Both the position numbers and the translations under genes were made by a program. This document shows, piece by piece, positions 25,907-35,968 of a stretch of 64,000 nt of DNA. Position 1 is the first letter of the stretch, and each line of letters opens with the position of its first letter. The notes under the pieces were generated by a model that ran no database searches, was not told the origin of the DNA, and was given only the letters and a program-made list of their open reading frames with translations. Origin of the DNA: Pseudocolwellia sp048296855 (GTDB lineage Bacteria; Pseudomonadota; Gammaproteobacteria; Enterobacterales; Alteromonadaceae); the NCBI GenBank assembly GCA_048296855.1, contig CP182631.1, one strand, 5' to 3'.

Positions 25907-27541
25907 ATGCAGACTTATTTTAATAAATGGCTATTATTATGTTTATTGTCCACATCATTTGGATGTTTATCTTATGAGAAGGAAAATACCCAGAAAAAAA
26001 ATATAAAATCACCCAATATTATTGTCATCATGGCCGATGATTTAGGGTTTTCTGATATTAAACCATATGGCGGAGAAATTAATACGCCTTCTTTACAACA
26101 ATTGGCTAACGATGGTGTTAAATTTGGTCGATTCTATACTTCGCTAACTTGCTCACCTTCGCGTTCAATGTTGTTAACAGGAAGCGACAACCATATCGTT
26201 GGATTAGGGAATATGGCCGAAACCATTGCTGATAACCAAGTGGGGTTACCTGGCTATGAGACACATTTGAATTTTTCAGCCAGTACGCTGCCCGAAGAGC
26301 TCAAAAAACGCGGTTATAATACTTTTATGGCAGGGAAATGGCATTTAGGATTAGAAAAAGCGTATAGTCCTACGGCGAGAGGCTTTGATAAGACTTTTGC
26401 TTTGTTATTTGGAGGAGGTAGTCATTATCAAAATGGATTTGGTATAGATATTTATCGTAAAAAATCACTATATAGGGAAAATGGACAATTAATCGAAAAA
26501 CTACCTGAGGGTTTTTTTAGTTCTGATTTTTATACAAATAGAATTATAGAAAACATAAAAGCTGATCAATCTAGTAATAAGCCTTTCTTTGCGTATCTAG
26601 CGTTTACAGCTCCACATTGGCCTTTACAATTTCCACCTGACTATAATGGCAAATACAAAGATACATATACGCAAGGATGGCAATCAATTCGTAGCAAACG
26701 TATTACACGCCTTAAAAAATTAGGTTTATTGGCAAATAATATTGATCACGCAGCCTTATCATCTAACTTACCTAATTGGCAGTCATTAACCGAATCAGAA
26801 CGTAAGCTCGCAGCAAAAGATATGGAAATATATGCAGCAATGGTTGATAACATGGATGTTAATATAGGTAGGCTGACTGATTTTTTAAAGGAAATAGGCG
26901 AATATGAAAATACTGCGATACTTTTTCTTTCCGATAATGGTGCTGATTCATGGGGCGCTAAAAAGATCCCTAAAGAAATAGAAGAGTTTGCTGATACTTT
27001 TGATAATTCTCTGGAAAACAGAGGAAATATAAATTCTTTTGTACTTTATGGCCAGCATTGGGCAAGAGTGAGTAGTACACCATTTAGAGCATTTAAAGGA
27101 AATACAACAGATGGTGGGATGAGAGTTCCAGCTGTTTTAAAGCTACCTAATAAACAAGTGGGTCTATATCAACAGTCTGTTGGTATTGAACAGATAAAAT
27201 CTCTTATGCTGACACTTTCAGAACAGCCAGATATCACATTAAGAGAAGCTCTTTCGGTTAACCATAAAGTCAAGTATTTAGGCCGAGAGCTATGGGGGAA
27301 AGTCGGAGTGATAGATGAAAACTGGAAATTAATTAAGTTGCCACCACCAATAGGTTCAGGACAATGGCAATTATTTAATACCGATAATGACCCGAGTGAA
27401 CTTAATGACTTATCGAAAATTAAGCCAAAAAAGATGAAGGAAATGTTAATGCTTTGGCAAGAATATATAGATGAAACTAAGCTCGTATTACCCCAAGGAA
27501 AGTTTAAAATTAGAGCAGGAGGCGAACTCCCTAAAGATTAA
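25907..27541 (+). CDS. Arylsulfatase (formylglycine sulfatase, S1 family)
   Basis: 544 residues. An N-terminal export signal ends near a Cys (C20), possibly a lipoprotein though the lipobox is poor. Calcium-binding MADDLGF (D44, D45) is followed by the formylglycine motif CSPSR at C82, with MAGKWHLG and LSDNGAD later. The closest remembered relatives are AtsA-like aryl sulfatases. It removes sulfate from an aryl ester in the periplasm or at the surface. It needs a formylglycine-generating enzyme, not in this window. Placed downstream of the TonB operon, it fits desulfation as the entry step. Confidence 0.9.
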   Translation: MQTYFNKWLLLCLLSTSFGCLSYEKENTQKKNIKSPNIIVIMADDLGFSDIKPYGGEINTPSLQQLANDGVKFGRFYTSLTCSPSRSMLLTGSDNHIVGLGNMAETIADNQVGLPGYETHLNFSASTLPEELKKRGYNTFMAGKWHLGLEKAYSPTARGFDKTFALLFGGGSHYQNGFGIDIYRKKSLYRENGQLIEKLPEGFFSSDFYTNRIIENIKADQSSNKPFFAYLAFTAPHWPLQFPPDYNGKYKDTYTQGWQSIRSKRITRLKKLGLLANNIDHAALSSNLPNWQSLTESERKLAAKDMEIYAAMVDNMDVNIGRLTDFLKEIGEYENTAILFLSDNGADSWGAKKIPKEIEEFADTFDNSLENRGNINSFVLYGQHWARVSSTPFRAFKGNTTDGGMRVPAVLKLPNKQVGLYQQSVGIEQIKSLMLTLSEQPDITLREALSVNHKVKYLGRELWGKVGVIDENWKLIKLPPPIGSGQWQLFNTDNDPSELNDLSKIKPKKMKEMLMLWQEYIDETKLVLPQGKFKIRAGGELPKD

Positions 27542-27679
27542 TTATGCTAAGTTGGTTAATTATGTGAGCACTTAGCAATAATTAAAAGGTTATAGAAACA
27601 GGCTTATTTTGAATGTGAAGTTTGTACCTGACTAGCTTAATATCAAGTTGATGAATTTATTAATCAGCTTGGTATTAGC

Positions 27680-28537
27680 TTATTTCAAATCAGTGTATAA
27701 AGTTGTAAGCCATTTTTCTTCAGTGATGAAATTCCAATTGAAGCTTTTATACTTTTCGCCAATGCCTTGTTGGATTACTTGTTCTAACGTTAATTTATCT
27801 GCAATCGCTTTTTCTACACGGCTAATGCTAAATTCAAGCATGGTTATTAAGTCTTTTAAGCCGTTCATATCTGTTAAATTACCATGACCTGGAATAATTT
27901 TAGTGGTTTTAGGGAAACGATTTAAAATACTTTTTGCATTCGCTAAGTAGCCTTTAACTGAGCCACCATTGCTTAAATCTATAAACGGGAAACGACCTTG
28001 AAAAAATAAATCGCCCATATGTAATACATTCGCTTTTTTAAAATACACAACCGTGTCGCCATCGGTATGTCCGCTAGGGTAGTGTGATAGCTCAATTGTT
28101 TCGTCGCTTAAGTGAATAGTAATACCGTTTTCATAGGTAATCACAGGAAGTGAGGCCTGGTCATGATCACTTTTACTTGATAAACGCTTTCTTACATTAT
28201 GGTGAGCAAATATAGGTGCATGATGTGAGAAGTAGCTATTACCTCCCGTATGGTCGTCATGCAAATGAGTATTTACAATATATTTTAAAGGCTTATCAAT
28301 AATATTTTGCATGGCTGATTCTATTTTTTCAGCCAAGGGCTCAAATTGATCATCAACCATAAGTAGGCCTTCGGGGGTTGCCAATACACCTATATTACCC
28401 CCAGTTCCTTCTAGCATGTAAACATTGCCAGCGACTAATTGAGTGTTAATTATAACTTTGTCGAATTTATTTGCTTGAACGTTATAGCTTGTAAGATTGG
28501 TGATTAATAAAGTGATACCTAAGATAAATATTTTCAT
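27680..28537 (-). CDS. Exported MBL-fold metallo-hydrolase
   Basis: 285 residues with a signal peptide (ending VQANK). Zinc motifs: THLHDDHTGG, then SGHTDGDTV, HMGDLFF and IPGHG. The N-terminal YMLEGTGGNIGVL and these motifs match periplasmic MBL hydrolases of the quinoprotein-relay-like/B-type group. The substrate is unknown; true lactamase activity is not implied. It is convergent to the arylsulfatase and may be the last island gene or an unrelated neighbour. Confidence 0.82.
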   Translation of the reverse strand: MKIFILGITLLITNLTSYNVQANKFDKVIINTQLVAGNVYMLEGTGGNIGVLATPEGLLMVDDQFEPLAEKIESAMQNIIDKPLKYIVNTHLHDDHTGGNSYFSHHAPIFAHHNVRKRLSSKSDHDQASLPVITYENGITIHLSDETIELSHYPSGHTDGDTVVYFKKANVLHMGDLFFQGRFPFIDLSNGGSVKGYLANAKSILNRFPKTTKIIPGHGNLTDMNGLKDLITMLEFSISRVEKAIADKLTLEQVIQQGIGEKYKSFNWNFITEEKWLTTLYTDLK

Positions 28538-28638
28538 TTTATACCCGTCGATTATGCTTTTTATTGAGGTGATATAGTAAACGAGTAAAAGCTTTTATCA
28601 ATACTGTTATTTAGTATATGACTTACAATATAAGCTTA

Positions 28639-28698
28639 TATACCCGTAGCCATTCAAGATGCACTTTAAAATACACATCTTGATTGGTAACGGGTATA
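28639..28698. repeat. Short TATACCCGT-type palindromic repeat (copy 2)
   Basis: A 60-bp imperfect palindrome with 23-bp arms (TATACCCGTAGCCATTCAAG and its partner ending GGTAACGGGTATA). It occupies part of the 317-bp gap between divergent genes; the rest of that gap shows nothing further. Confidence 0.8.
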
Positions 28699-28854
28699 GA
28701 TTAAATTGTAATTTAATGTAAATAGTGTATCTATCAATATACATAATCGATTACAATATTATGTATAAAGCTAACAACAGATTTGTTTTTAAAGTGGTAC
28801 GGATAGATATATTCGTACAATAAAACATAATGTTTAATCTAAAGCTATTTACGG

Positions 28855-30087
28855 ATGAATACTAAATCAATATTCCCTTCTAAAATTGTACACTCGAAAA
28901 ATATTATTCGAGAACCTATAGTCGATCATCGTCATAATATCTTTGCTTACGAATTATTACCTGTACATTTAAGTACGAATATAGAGACCTTTCCTACTTT
29001 ATCTGCTTCAGATGATCTTGAACATCTTAATAAATTAATGGTAAGTGAAATTGAAAAAATACCTGAGCATCTTGTCATTTTTACTCATTTTCCGGCGAGT
29101 TCATTTTTACATGTTCCTGCAATAGCTAATAGAGTCGTTGAAGAAGTGGAGTTTATAAATAGTTTCAAGTCTTTCGGCGATTCAATAACACGATTAAAAA
29201 GGTCACAAATAAGGTTTTGCAGTGATCATGATGTAAGCGCTTCCTCTGAAGTTGTTACCTATATAAAGTTCAAAGCAGAGCTACCTATTATTAGAACTTT
29301 GCTCAAAATAAAAAAGGTAAAACATAGCTACCCTAAAAGCAAAATCGTTGTGTCAGATATTGCAAGTGATAATGTTTTTTGTCAGTTACAAAATGCGGGA
29401 TGTGATTATTTTCAAGGCAAGTACATATCTCGACAATTACTCAAAAAAGCAAAGAGCGAAGATAAGTCGAGCAATGTAAGCTTTAATTTACTTGTATTAG
29501 TATTAGATAAACAAGTGAGTTTTATTTCAGTTTTAAAAAAAACTATACAAGATACAGATTTAACGTTTAAGTTCTTACTGTTAATAAATGCTTTATTTAA
29601 AAAGAAAAAAATTGAATTTACTACACTAGAGCAGGCATTAAACCGTCTTGGGGAAAACGTACTTAGAAAGGTTGTTTTAATTACGTTGATGAGTGAATTA
29701 GATCATGAAGACATTAAACCATTGTCTATCACTAGCTTAACTCGAGCACATTTTATATCGGCTATGCTGAAAGCAAAACGTGTGAAATATGCTGGGAGTG
29801 GCTATTTAACAGGGTTACTTTCTTTGTTAGATAGTATGTTAGATGAAGATATAGAAACCATTGTTTTTCAACTACATTTACCTTCAGATGTTATGCGAGC
29901 TTTACTTGACCATCATGGTATTTTAGGAAATTTACTTTTAATTTGTAAAATGATGGAAAGTCATAAGTGGTTTGATGTGAACAAGCTGTGCCAAGAATAT
30001 GATTGGTGTGTAGATCAAGTGATAAATAAGTACAGTAATGCGTTAAATTTTTCCAACGGTGTTTTTATGTACAAAAACATACTTTAA
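28855..30087 (+). CDS. Degenerate EAL-HDOD signalling protein, copy 1
   Basis: 410 residues: a degraded EAL-type domain (about 15-200) followed by an HDOD domain (about 205-400). The EAL position reads YELLP; the usual LDDYDG reads SDHDVS, so the metal and substrate residues are lost and activity is not expected. GCDYFQGKY is retained. Such YuxH-like proteins act as protein-interaction regulators in c-di-GMP networks. It is a tandem paralogue of the next gene, as the shared GNLLLICKM and KWFDV segments show. No ribosome site is obvious before the ATG. Confidence 0.8.
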   Translation: MNTKSIFPSKIVHSKNIIREPIVDHRHNIFAYELLPVHLSTNIETFPTLSASDDLEHLNKLMVSEIEKIPEHLVIFTHFPASSFLHVPAIANRVVEEVEFINSFKSFGDSITRLKRSQIRFCSDHDVSASSEVVTYIKFKAELPIIRTLLKIKKVKHSYPKSKIVVSDIASDNVFCQLQNAGCDYFQGKYISRQLLKKAKSEDKSSNVSFNLLVLVLDKQVSFISVLKKTIQDTDLTFKFLLLINALFKKKKIEFTTLEQALNRLGENVLRKVVLITLMSELDHEDIKPLSITSLTRAHFISAMLKAKRVKYAGSGYLTGLLSLLDSMLDEDIETIVFQLHLPSDVMRALLDHHGILGNLLLICKMMESHKWFDVNKLCQEYDWCVDQVINKYSNALNFSNGVFMYKNIL

Positions 30088-30394
30088 AGAGATTAAAAAT
30101 TATTTGATAAATGTTAACAATGTAAATAAGTTGTTATCAGGTTTTTATATTTTAACTATTTGAAATATAGAATAAAGTTAAAGTTTTTTGTTTTGCTAGT
30201 AAAAATAAAGAGTAAATAAATATTTTGTAAATTCTTGTTTATGGGTTGTTTGTTTTTTATACTTTTGTCGGTTGGTAAATAGCATAAAATATACACTATG
30301 CGCAACATTTCAGTCAGAGTAATATTTTTTAAGTGATCCAATAATTAAATATGGTGTAATTAATCATCATATAAATTTTAATTATTAGCTGATA
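30088..30394. other. AT-rich gap between EAL-HDOD paralogues
   Basis: 307 bp of very AT-rich sequence. No gene, repeat or clear hairpin recognised. It probably holds the promoter of the second EAL-HDOD gene, so the two are not tightly co-transcribed. Confidence 0.4.
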
Positions 30395-31648
30395 ATGGAA
30401 GATCCACTAAATTTCACCCACTGCTTAGATACCCAATATATTGCTAGGCAGCGAATTGTTGATAATCAAAAAAATGTGTTCGCTTATGAATTACTGTACA
30501 GAAACTCTGAAAACAACTTTTTTCCATCATATTTAAGTGATTGTGTGGCGACGAGTCGCTTACTTTTGAATTCTTTACTAATACAAGAGGTTGAACGTAT
30601 TTCAAATGGTGCGTTAATTTTTATTAATACCTCTAATTATTATTCTTTAAACCATATAGCAAGTACGTTAAACGTTGATAACCTTGTTGTTGAAATCGTT
30701 GAGCGTACTGAAGATATTGATAGTATTCATCATTCGGTTAAAGAATTAAAAAAGAAAAATGTTCGTTTTGCGTTAGATGATTACGACGGCACAGAGAAGT
30801 GGGATGCTGTTTTAGAAGATGTTGATTTTATTAAATTAGAGGTAGAAGATCCTCTTATTCGCACTATTTTTAAGATCAAAAAATTAAAGTATAAATATCC
30901 TAATAAAAAGATCATTGTAGAGCGCATTGAAAATTTTAAAACTTTTCGTCAACTTAACAATGCAGGTTGTGATTATTTTCAAGGATTCTTTTTTGAGCAA
31001 CCTGAAATGTTGAAATTGAACAACATTATTCCCTCTAAAGATATCATGCTTGAGCTAGTTAATTTAGCAAAGAATAAAAACATTAACTTTCCACTCATTC
31101 ATAAAAAAATAGCGAAAGACGTTGGTTTAACAACACGATTATTAAGGATCGCTAATAATGTATTAAAAAATAAAGACATTAATTTTAATTCTATAGGCCA
31201 TGCAATTGCTTACTTAGGTGAAGACGTTATAAAGCAATTTGTGATGGTGATAATGATGAGTGAACCCGGCGGAAAAGACGTTTCACAATTGTCTATTTTG
31301 AGCTTAGCTCGCGCCAAATTTATTATTGAAATGCTTAATGATGAGCATGACGAATATGCAGACACGGGTTATTTAGTGGGATTAATTTCATTGTTAGATG
31401 TTATGTTGGAAACTGATTTTGAAACCTTGCTTTTTGAATTGAATCTATCATCCGATTGCGCTCGATCATTACTTTATCATCAAGGCGTTGTGGGCAATTT
31501 ATTATTAATTTGTAAGATGATAGAAAAAAACAAATGGTTTGATGTAAGTAGTCTTTCTCGAGTGTATTGCTGGAACATGGACAAAATAATTAAAACGTTT
31601 GATAAAGCGTCAAAATTCTCTAATGAGGCTTTAAAAGTTAGTGTTTAA
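30395..31648 (+). CDS. EAL-HDOD signalling protein, copy 2
   Basis: 417 residues: EAL-like domain with AYELLYR (ELL for EAL), VEIVER, ALDDYDG, FIKLEVE and GCDYFQGFFFEQP, then an HDOD domain. More of the EAL core remains than in copy 1, but the usual catalytic Lys and second Glu pattern is altered, so it is more likely a c-di-GMP-responsive or scaffolding protein than an esterase. It is followed after 46 bp by an AraC-like gene on the same strand, a likely functional partner. Confidence 0.85.
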   Translation: MEDPLNFTHCLDTQYIARQRIVDNQKNVFAYELLYRNSENNFFPSYLSDCVATSRLLLNSLLIQEVERISNGALIFINTSNYYSLNHIASTLNVDNLVVEIVERTEDIDSIHHSVKELKKKNVRFALDDYDGTEKWDAVLEDVDFIKLEVEDPLIRTIFKIKKLKYKYPNKKIIVERIENFKTFRQLNNAGCDYFQGFFFEQPEMLKLNNIIPSKDIMLELVNLAKNKNINFPLIHKKIAKDVGLTTRLLRIANNVLKNKDINFNSIGHAIAYLGEDVIKQFVMVIMMSEPGGKDVSQLSILSLARAKFIIEMLNDEHDEYADTGYLVGLISLLDVMLETDFETLLFELNLSSDCARSLLYHQGVVGNLLLICKMIEKNKWFDVSSLSRVYCWNMDKIIKTFDKASKFSNEALKVSV

Positions 31649-31694
31649 ATGATCAGGAGCTTTAGATTTAAGGGATGATGCCAGGTATGGTTAG

Positions 31695-32624
31695 ATGATT
31701 ATTACATTCAAAAACAACTCTATTGAAAGTTATCAAGAGATGTTGAAGCAAGTAAAAATACAAACACTCGAAGTATTACAGCTATCCAATGGATTTTATA
31801 AAGATCAAACGTCCTGTCTTGTTTTACCTAATATGCGTTTAGCTATTCAAAGTAAAAACGAATGTACTATTTTACATAAAGGGAAGTTTTCTGACGATGA
31901 ATTTGTAATACCTTTACGTATTGAAGGGCCATTACACGTTGTTAATGGAATATGTGTACATATTGATGGTCTTAATCTTATTGGTCCGGGTGAGTATGTT
32001 TATACGCAATCTTGTTGCGCACGTACAATTGCGACAATTGGTATATCAAAAAATCATTTAACGAGTTACTTAGGTGAAGAGAAGATAAGTCAGTTACTTG
32101 ACGGACTTACTTTGATCCGCGATGGCAAAATAGAATTTTGCAAAATGAAAAAAATAAAAATAGAACTGTATCGTTATATCGTTAAGCTATTCCACAGGAA
32201 AGAAGAGTTTAGTTTACAATCGGTCATTGATATTGAAGAAAAAATATCACTAATGATTTGTCAGTTGTTAGAAATAAATTCAGACAAGCTTATACCTCAA
32301 CCCTGTTTTAATCATCGTTTGGTTATTGTGCAAAGAGCCATTAATTATATTGATTCGGAGTCTAATATTAATATACCTATTCCTCGAATACTTGATTTTT
32401 CACATTGTAGTTTACGAAGTTTAGAGTATGCTTTTAATTCTATTATTGGCATTTCACCACAGCGTTATTTGAAAATTCGTCGCATGCATTTGATCCGCAG
32501 AGAATTAATACATAGGCAACAGTGCACTATTAAAGATGTGGTTTCTAAATATGGGATTGTAAATATCGGTCGATTTTCTCATGACTTTTATACACTATTT
32601 GGTAAATATCCAAAGGAAATGTAG
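31695..32624 (+). CDS. AraC-family transcriptional regulator
   Basis: 309 residues with no recognisable ligand domain at the N-terminus (a beta-rich part with several Cys: SCLVLP, NECTI, SCCART) and a C-terminal AraC helix-turn-helix pair. The second helix carries GIVNIGRFSHDFYTLFGKYPKEM, the usual GxxxxGRFSxxYxxLFGxxP signature; the first helix (ILDFSHCSLRSLEYAF) is atypical. It likely forms a transcription unit with the preceding EAL-HDOD gene. Target genes unknown. Confidence 0.8.
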   Translation: MIITFKNNSIESYQEMLKQVKIQTLEVLQLSNGFYKDQTSCLVLPNMRLAIQSKNECTILHKGKFSDDEFVIPLRIEGPLHVVNGICVHIDGLNLIGPGEYVYTQSCCARTIATIGISKNHLTSYLGEEKISQLLDGLTLIRDGKIEFCKMKKIKIELYRYIVKLFHRKEEFSLQSVIDIEEKISLMICQLLEINSDKLIPQPCFNHRLVIVQRAINYIDSESNINIPIPRILDFSHCSLRSLEYAFNSIIGISPQRYLKIRRMHLIRRELIHRQQCTIKDVVSKYGIVNIGRFSHDFYTLFGKYPKEM

Positions 32625-32634
32625 ATCACAAAAA

Positions 32635-32667
32635 ACCGAGCACTCAGTAAGAAAGTAAGTACTCGGT
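32635..32667. terminator. Stem-loop after AraC-like gene
   Basis: ACCGAGCACT and AGTACTCGGT pair with one mismatch (10-bp stem, 13-base loop) preceded by an A run and followed by a short T tract; it lies between convergent genes and could work both ways. Confidence 0.65.
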
Positions 32668-32714
32668 GCCAACTTTTAGGCAATTCATGGAAATTTGTTC
32701 ATATTCCATTGGTA

Positions 32715-33518
32715 TTAATTTTGAGGTAATACTACTTGGTTGATGGTGTAATTAACCGCATCGCAGGCTTCACCCCCTGAATCTACAAAATATTGTTTTG
32801 GTGCTCCAATATCATGAAATGTGGGGGCTAATTTAGGGGTACTTGCGTGTAAGCCCGCTTCAATTGGTGTTAGCTCTAACTGTAAGTTAAGCGTTTGAAA
32901 TAATTCATCTATAGTCATGTAATTATCGATATTAGTCAGAAACGTTTCGTTATCAATATCGTATACCGTATCAATGGCGTTGTTACTTACGGTGATTTTT
33001 ACATTGGGTGTTGGGGCAAAGCTGGGGCAATCACTGTAACTCATGTTAAATTCAAACTGATAGTCTGATGCTTTCTTCGCTTTCCATGTAGTGTATTGAT
33101 CGCTAAGTTGATTGATTAAGCCGTATTTTCTTACGTCTGAGATTACTTTAAATTCACATTGCTTATCAAGTTGAGCATCTGGTAAGTCAGACAGTTGAGA
33201 AAAACCTAAAGACTCTGCCTTGTGTAAGTCTTTAGTGTGTATGGTAAATATATTAATTGAACCGGTTTCTGAACCACATGACTCTGTATATGCCATGCCG
33301 TCATGGCCCTTTTGCGAGCAATGAATTTCAATATGTTCATCAACCAATAATTTACCATGAGTCGCTACAGAGACTTGTCCTGTATCTTGGCAAGCAATAG
33401 CTTTATCGTCTTGATATACCCGTACATGCTGCTCATTTTTTAAATCAATAATGTCGTTATCGCATGCGCTTAAACACAGGAAAACTAATCCTAGTGTTAT
33501 TGCCGAATGTTTTTTCAT
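32715..33518 (-). CDS. Putative lipoprotein, DUF6174-like C-terminal region
   Basis: 267 residues. Start at 33518 (MKKHSAITLG) gives a lipoprotein signal with lipobox LSAC at about residues 16-19; GAGGGC precedes it. The C-terminal half (TTWKAKKASDYQFEFNMSY, VKITVSN, MTIDELFQTL) resembles small DUF6174-type domains in which a conserved W, Y and TI..LF pattern recur. Several Cys are present. Function unknown. It stands alone between convergent and same-strand neighbours. Confidence 0.65.
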   Translation of the reverse strand: MKKHSAITLGLVFLCLSACDNDIIDLKNEQHVRVYQDDKAIACQDTGQVSVATHGKLLVDEHIEIHCSQKGHDGMAYTESCGSETGSINIFTIHTKDLHKAESLGFSQLSDLPDAQLDKQCEFKVISDVRKYGLINQLSDQYTTWKAKKASDYQFEFNMSYSDCPSFAPTPNVKITVSNNAIDTVYDIDNETFLTNIDNYMTIDELFQTLNLQLELTPIEAGLHASTPKLAPTFHDIGAPKQYFVDSGGEACDAVNYTINQVVLPQN

Positions 33519-33658
33519 TGTATTGCCCTCATCAGTCAATCAACAGTAAAGAAAGTGGATTAATTATAAGGGGGGGAATAAGGATATTCTGTTGTTAATT
33601 GATAATGAATGTAATCAATTGTAATGGAGTTATTGTGGCGTGTATCTCGCTGTTCTAA

Positions 33659-33697
33659 TACTACCTTAAAATGCAAAACTCGTATTTTAAGGTAGTA
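33659..33697 (-). terminator. Terminator hairpin after chemoreceptor gene
   Basis: TACTACCTTAAAAT and ATTTTAAGGTAGTA form a perfect 14-bp stem with an 11-base loop just past the stop of the leftward chemoreceptor gene. Confidence 0.65.
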
Positions 33698-33724
33698 AGA
33701 TAATAAGGTGCTGTTAAGGTTCTG

Positions 33725-35782
33725 TTATGTTTCTTTGATAGTAAATTCACTAATATATTGATTTAATCGGACTTCTGTATCTTTCAAGTCATGTGCTGCT
33801 GAGACAGTGTCGTTTGTTTTATGAGTTATTTTATCTGCATCGTCTCTAATGGCATGTATACGCTCATTTATTTCATTTGAAACGCTAGTTTGTTCTTTAG
33901 AGGCTGATGTGATTTTTGCTGCCATTTGCATTATGTTATCGAGTTCGGCTTTCATTGTGTTAACGGCTTCAGCCCCTTCAATTACAATATTTACAGCTTT
34001 ATTCCCCTCAATTTGTAAGCCTTCCATATTCATGGTGGCTGCTTCAGCGCCTTTTTGTAAGGCTTCAATTTGATGGCGAATTTGTTCGGTAGACTCTTGT
34101 GTACGTCCAGCTAAACTTCTTACTTCATCGGCAACTACAGCAAATCCTCTGCCCATTTCACCAGCACGTGCAGCTTCAATAGCTGCGTTTAAGGCGAGCA
34201 GGTTGGTTTGTTCTGCAATACCTTGAATAACATTTAAGACATTACCAATAAGATTACTTTCTTCATTAAGTGAATTAACAACTTGGCCTGTGCTTCCTAA
34301 TTCAAGCGTAAGCTTCTCCATCATATCTCGGCTTAATACTGCATTATCTGAGCTTGTAACTGATATGTTGTAAGCCTTTTGAACCGCTTCTGATGTATGA
34401 TGAGCCATGTTCTCAACGGCTTCTATTGTTGTTGTCATTTGGTTAATGGCCACTGAAATATTATCGGTTGCTTGTAGTTGATTGTTTGATAAAGCAAGCG
34501 ATTCGTTCATTGAAGTTGTGACATCATTGGTAGTGCCATTAATTATTTTTGCTTCTTGTTTTACATGACTTAAGGTTGTGTTGAAGCTACTTAATAAACT
34601 ATTAAAGGCGATACTTAATTCGGTAAGTTCATCTTTTCCTTTTTCATCAAGTTTTATTGTCATGTCTTTATTTTGAGCTAATTGGCTAAATGCTTGCACA
34701 ATACTTTTAAGTGGGCTAGTTATGCTACGACCAATTAAATAAGACACAATGATAATCATAATAAGTAATATCAACATGATTGCCATAGTTTGATAAACTT
34801 TGTTTTGAGCTTCGTCAGCTAACTGGTTTTTAGTATCAATCAATTGCTTTAATACAATCGCTATGGTTTCTTGGTAGGTTTTAAATACTTTTGCCGTTGT
34901 GTCTCCCCAATCAATATCGTCGCTAATAACCAGTGGTTTGTTGACTGTGTTATATATATTACTGCGGGCTTGTAGTGCTACTTTATCAGCTTTAATAAAG
35001 AAGTCTTTTGCTCTCATATTGTCGTATGCGGCTCTGGCTTCCTTACTTGCATAACTAAAAAATAAGTTTCGGTGAATATCTGTTCTTGTTGCGCCGCTAT
35101 ATATTTCGCCAAAGATGTAGACATCTAAACTGTTATACATGGCGGTATAAATAAAACTATAGTGAAAAGTATTTTCTGTGTTGGCAGCTACTAGGTTGTA
35201 GTAGGCATTGGCCATTTTTCCTAACTCTGGGTTTTGTCCAGATAAAACGACGATTTCACTTAATGTAATAACGAGCTTTCTAATTAATACGCTCATTTCA
35301 TACATAATATGTATATCGTGACCGTATTGTTTTGCGTACTGTGTTGAAATATGCTTTTTATTTAATACGCCTTTACGTACATATTCAAATTTCTTAATCA
35401 TATTACGAAGAAAGTCTATATAACTATTTAATATGGTAAACTTTTTTAACGCTCCTTCATTTTTAGTAATAAAATCTATAAATTCTTTCTCTTTTTTAAT
35501 GGACTCTTTTTGAGCGTCTTCCATTTTTTTACGGTATTGGCTTTCTGTGTCTGGAGTGCTGTCTATATAAAGTCTTGAGTAAAATGATTCATTGAGCATA
35601 CTTGATATATAAGGAGAGGCAACATTACTGTAATCAAGAACGATATTGAGTTTTTCTAAATTTTCTTGCTCTGTATGAGCATTGTTTAGGCGTTCAGCGG
35701 ATAATAAAAAAGTGACAAGGAGTGGGATCAAAACTAGAATAATAATACGAGTTCTTATTTTAATCCGATTAAGAAATAACAT
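33725..35782 (-). CDS. Methyl-accepting chemotaxis protein with NIT-like sensor
   Basis: 685 residues: TM1 (about 10-26), a long periplasmic helical region of about 300 residues resembling the nitrate/nitrite-sensing NIT domain, TM2 (about 332-352), HAMP, and a signalling domain with the CheA/CheW-binding hairpin GIAEQTNLLALNAAIEAARAG and GRGFAVVADEVRSLA. It would bias flagellar rotation according to a periplasmic ligand. NIT assignment is by resemblance; ligand unproven. Confidence 0.9.
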   Translation of the reverse strand: MLFLNRIKIRTRIIILVLIPLLVTFLLSAERLNNAHTEQENLEKLNIVLDYSNVASPYISSMLNESFYSRLYIDSTPDTESQYRKKMEDAQKESIKKEKEFIDFITKNEGALKKFTILNSYIDFLRNMIKKFEYVRKGVLNKKHISTQYAKQYGHDIHIMYEMSVLIRKLVITLSEIVVLSGQNPELGKMANAYYNLVAANTENTFHYSFIYTAMYNSLDVYIFGEIYSGATRTDIHRNLFFSYASKEARAAYDNMRAKDFFIKADKVALQARSNIYNTVNKPLVISDDIDWGDTTAKVFKTYQETIAIVLKQLIDTKNQLADEAQNKVYQTMAIMLILLIMIIIVSYLIGRSITSPLKSIVQAFSQLAQNKDMTIKLDEKGKDELTELSIAFNSLLSSFNTTLSHVKQEAKIINGTTNDVTTSMNESLALSNNQLQATDNISVAINQMTTTIEAVENMAHHTSEAVQKAYNISVTSSDNAVLSRDMMEKLTLELGSTGQVVNSLNEESNLIGNVLNVIQGIAEQTNLLALNAAIEAARAGEMGRGFAVVADEVRSLAGRTQESTEQIRHQIEALQKGAEAATMNMEGLQIEGNKAVNIVIEGAEAVNTMKAELDNIMQMAAKITSASKEQTSVSNEINERIHAIRDDADKITHKTNDTVSAAHDLKDTEVRLNQYISEFTIKET

Positions 35783-35968
35783 AATAAATTTACCCCGTCG
35801 ATATAATGAATTGTTATAATGTTTATTGTTAACTATAGTGCAAGATGTTAATACTTAATACAATTAATTTAAGTAAACTCTTTTACACGAGTTCAATTTA
35901 ACGAAATTTTATGTTATTCATCTCATTTTAATCCGCTAAATTACAGGCTTTATAGTTGCTGAAAAATA

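Noticed and set aside
27545..27577. TGCTAAG / CTTAGCA as a terminator after the arylsulfatase
   Set aside because: Seven-bp stem with a 19-base loop and no T tract; too weak.
30156..30341. 61-residue minus-strand frame in the EAL-HDOD gap
   Set aside because: Low-complexity AT-rich codons, no motif or ribosome site.
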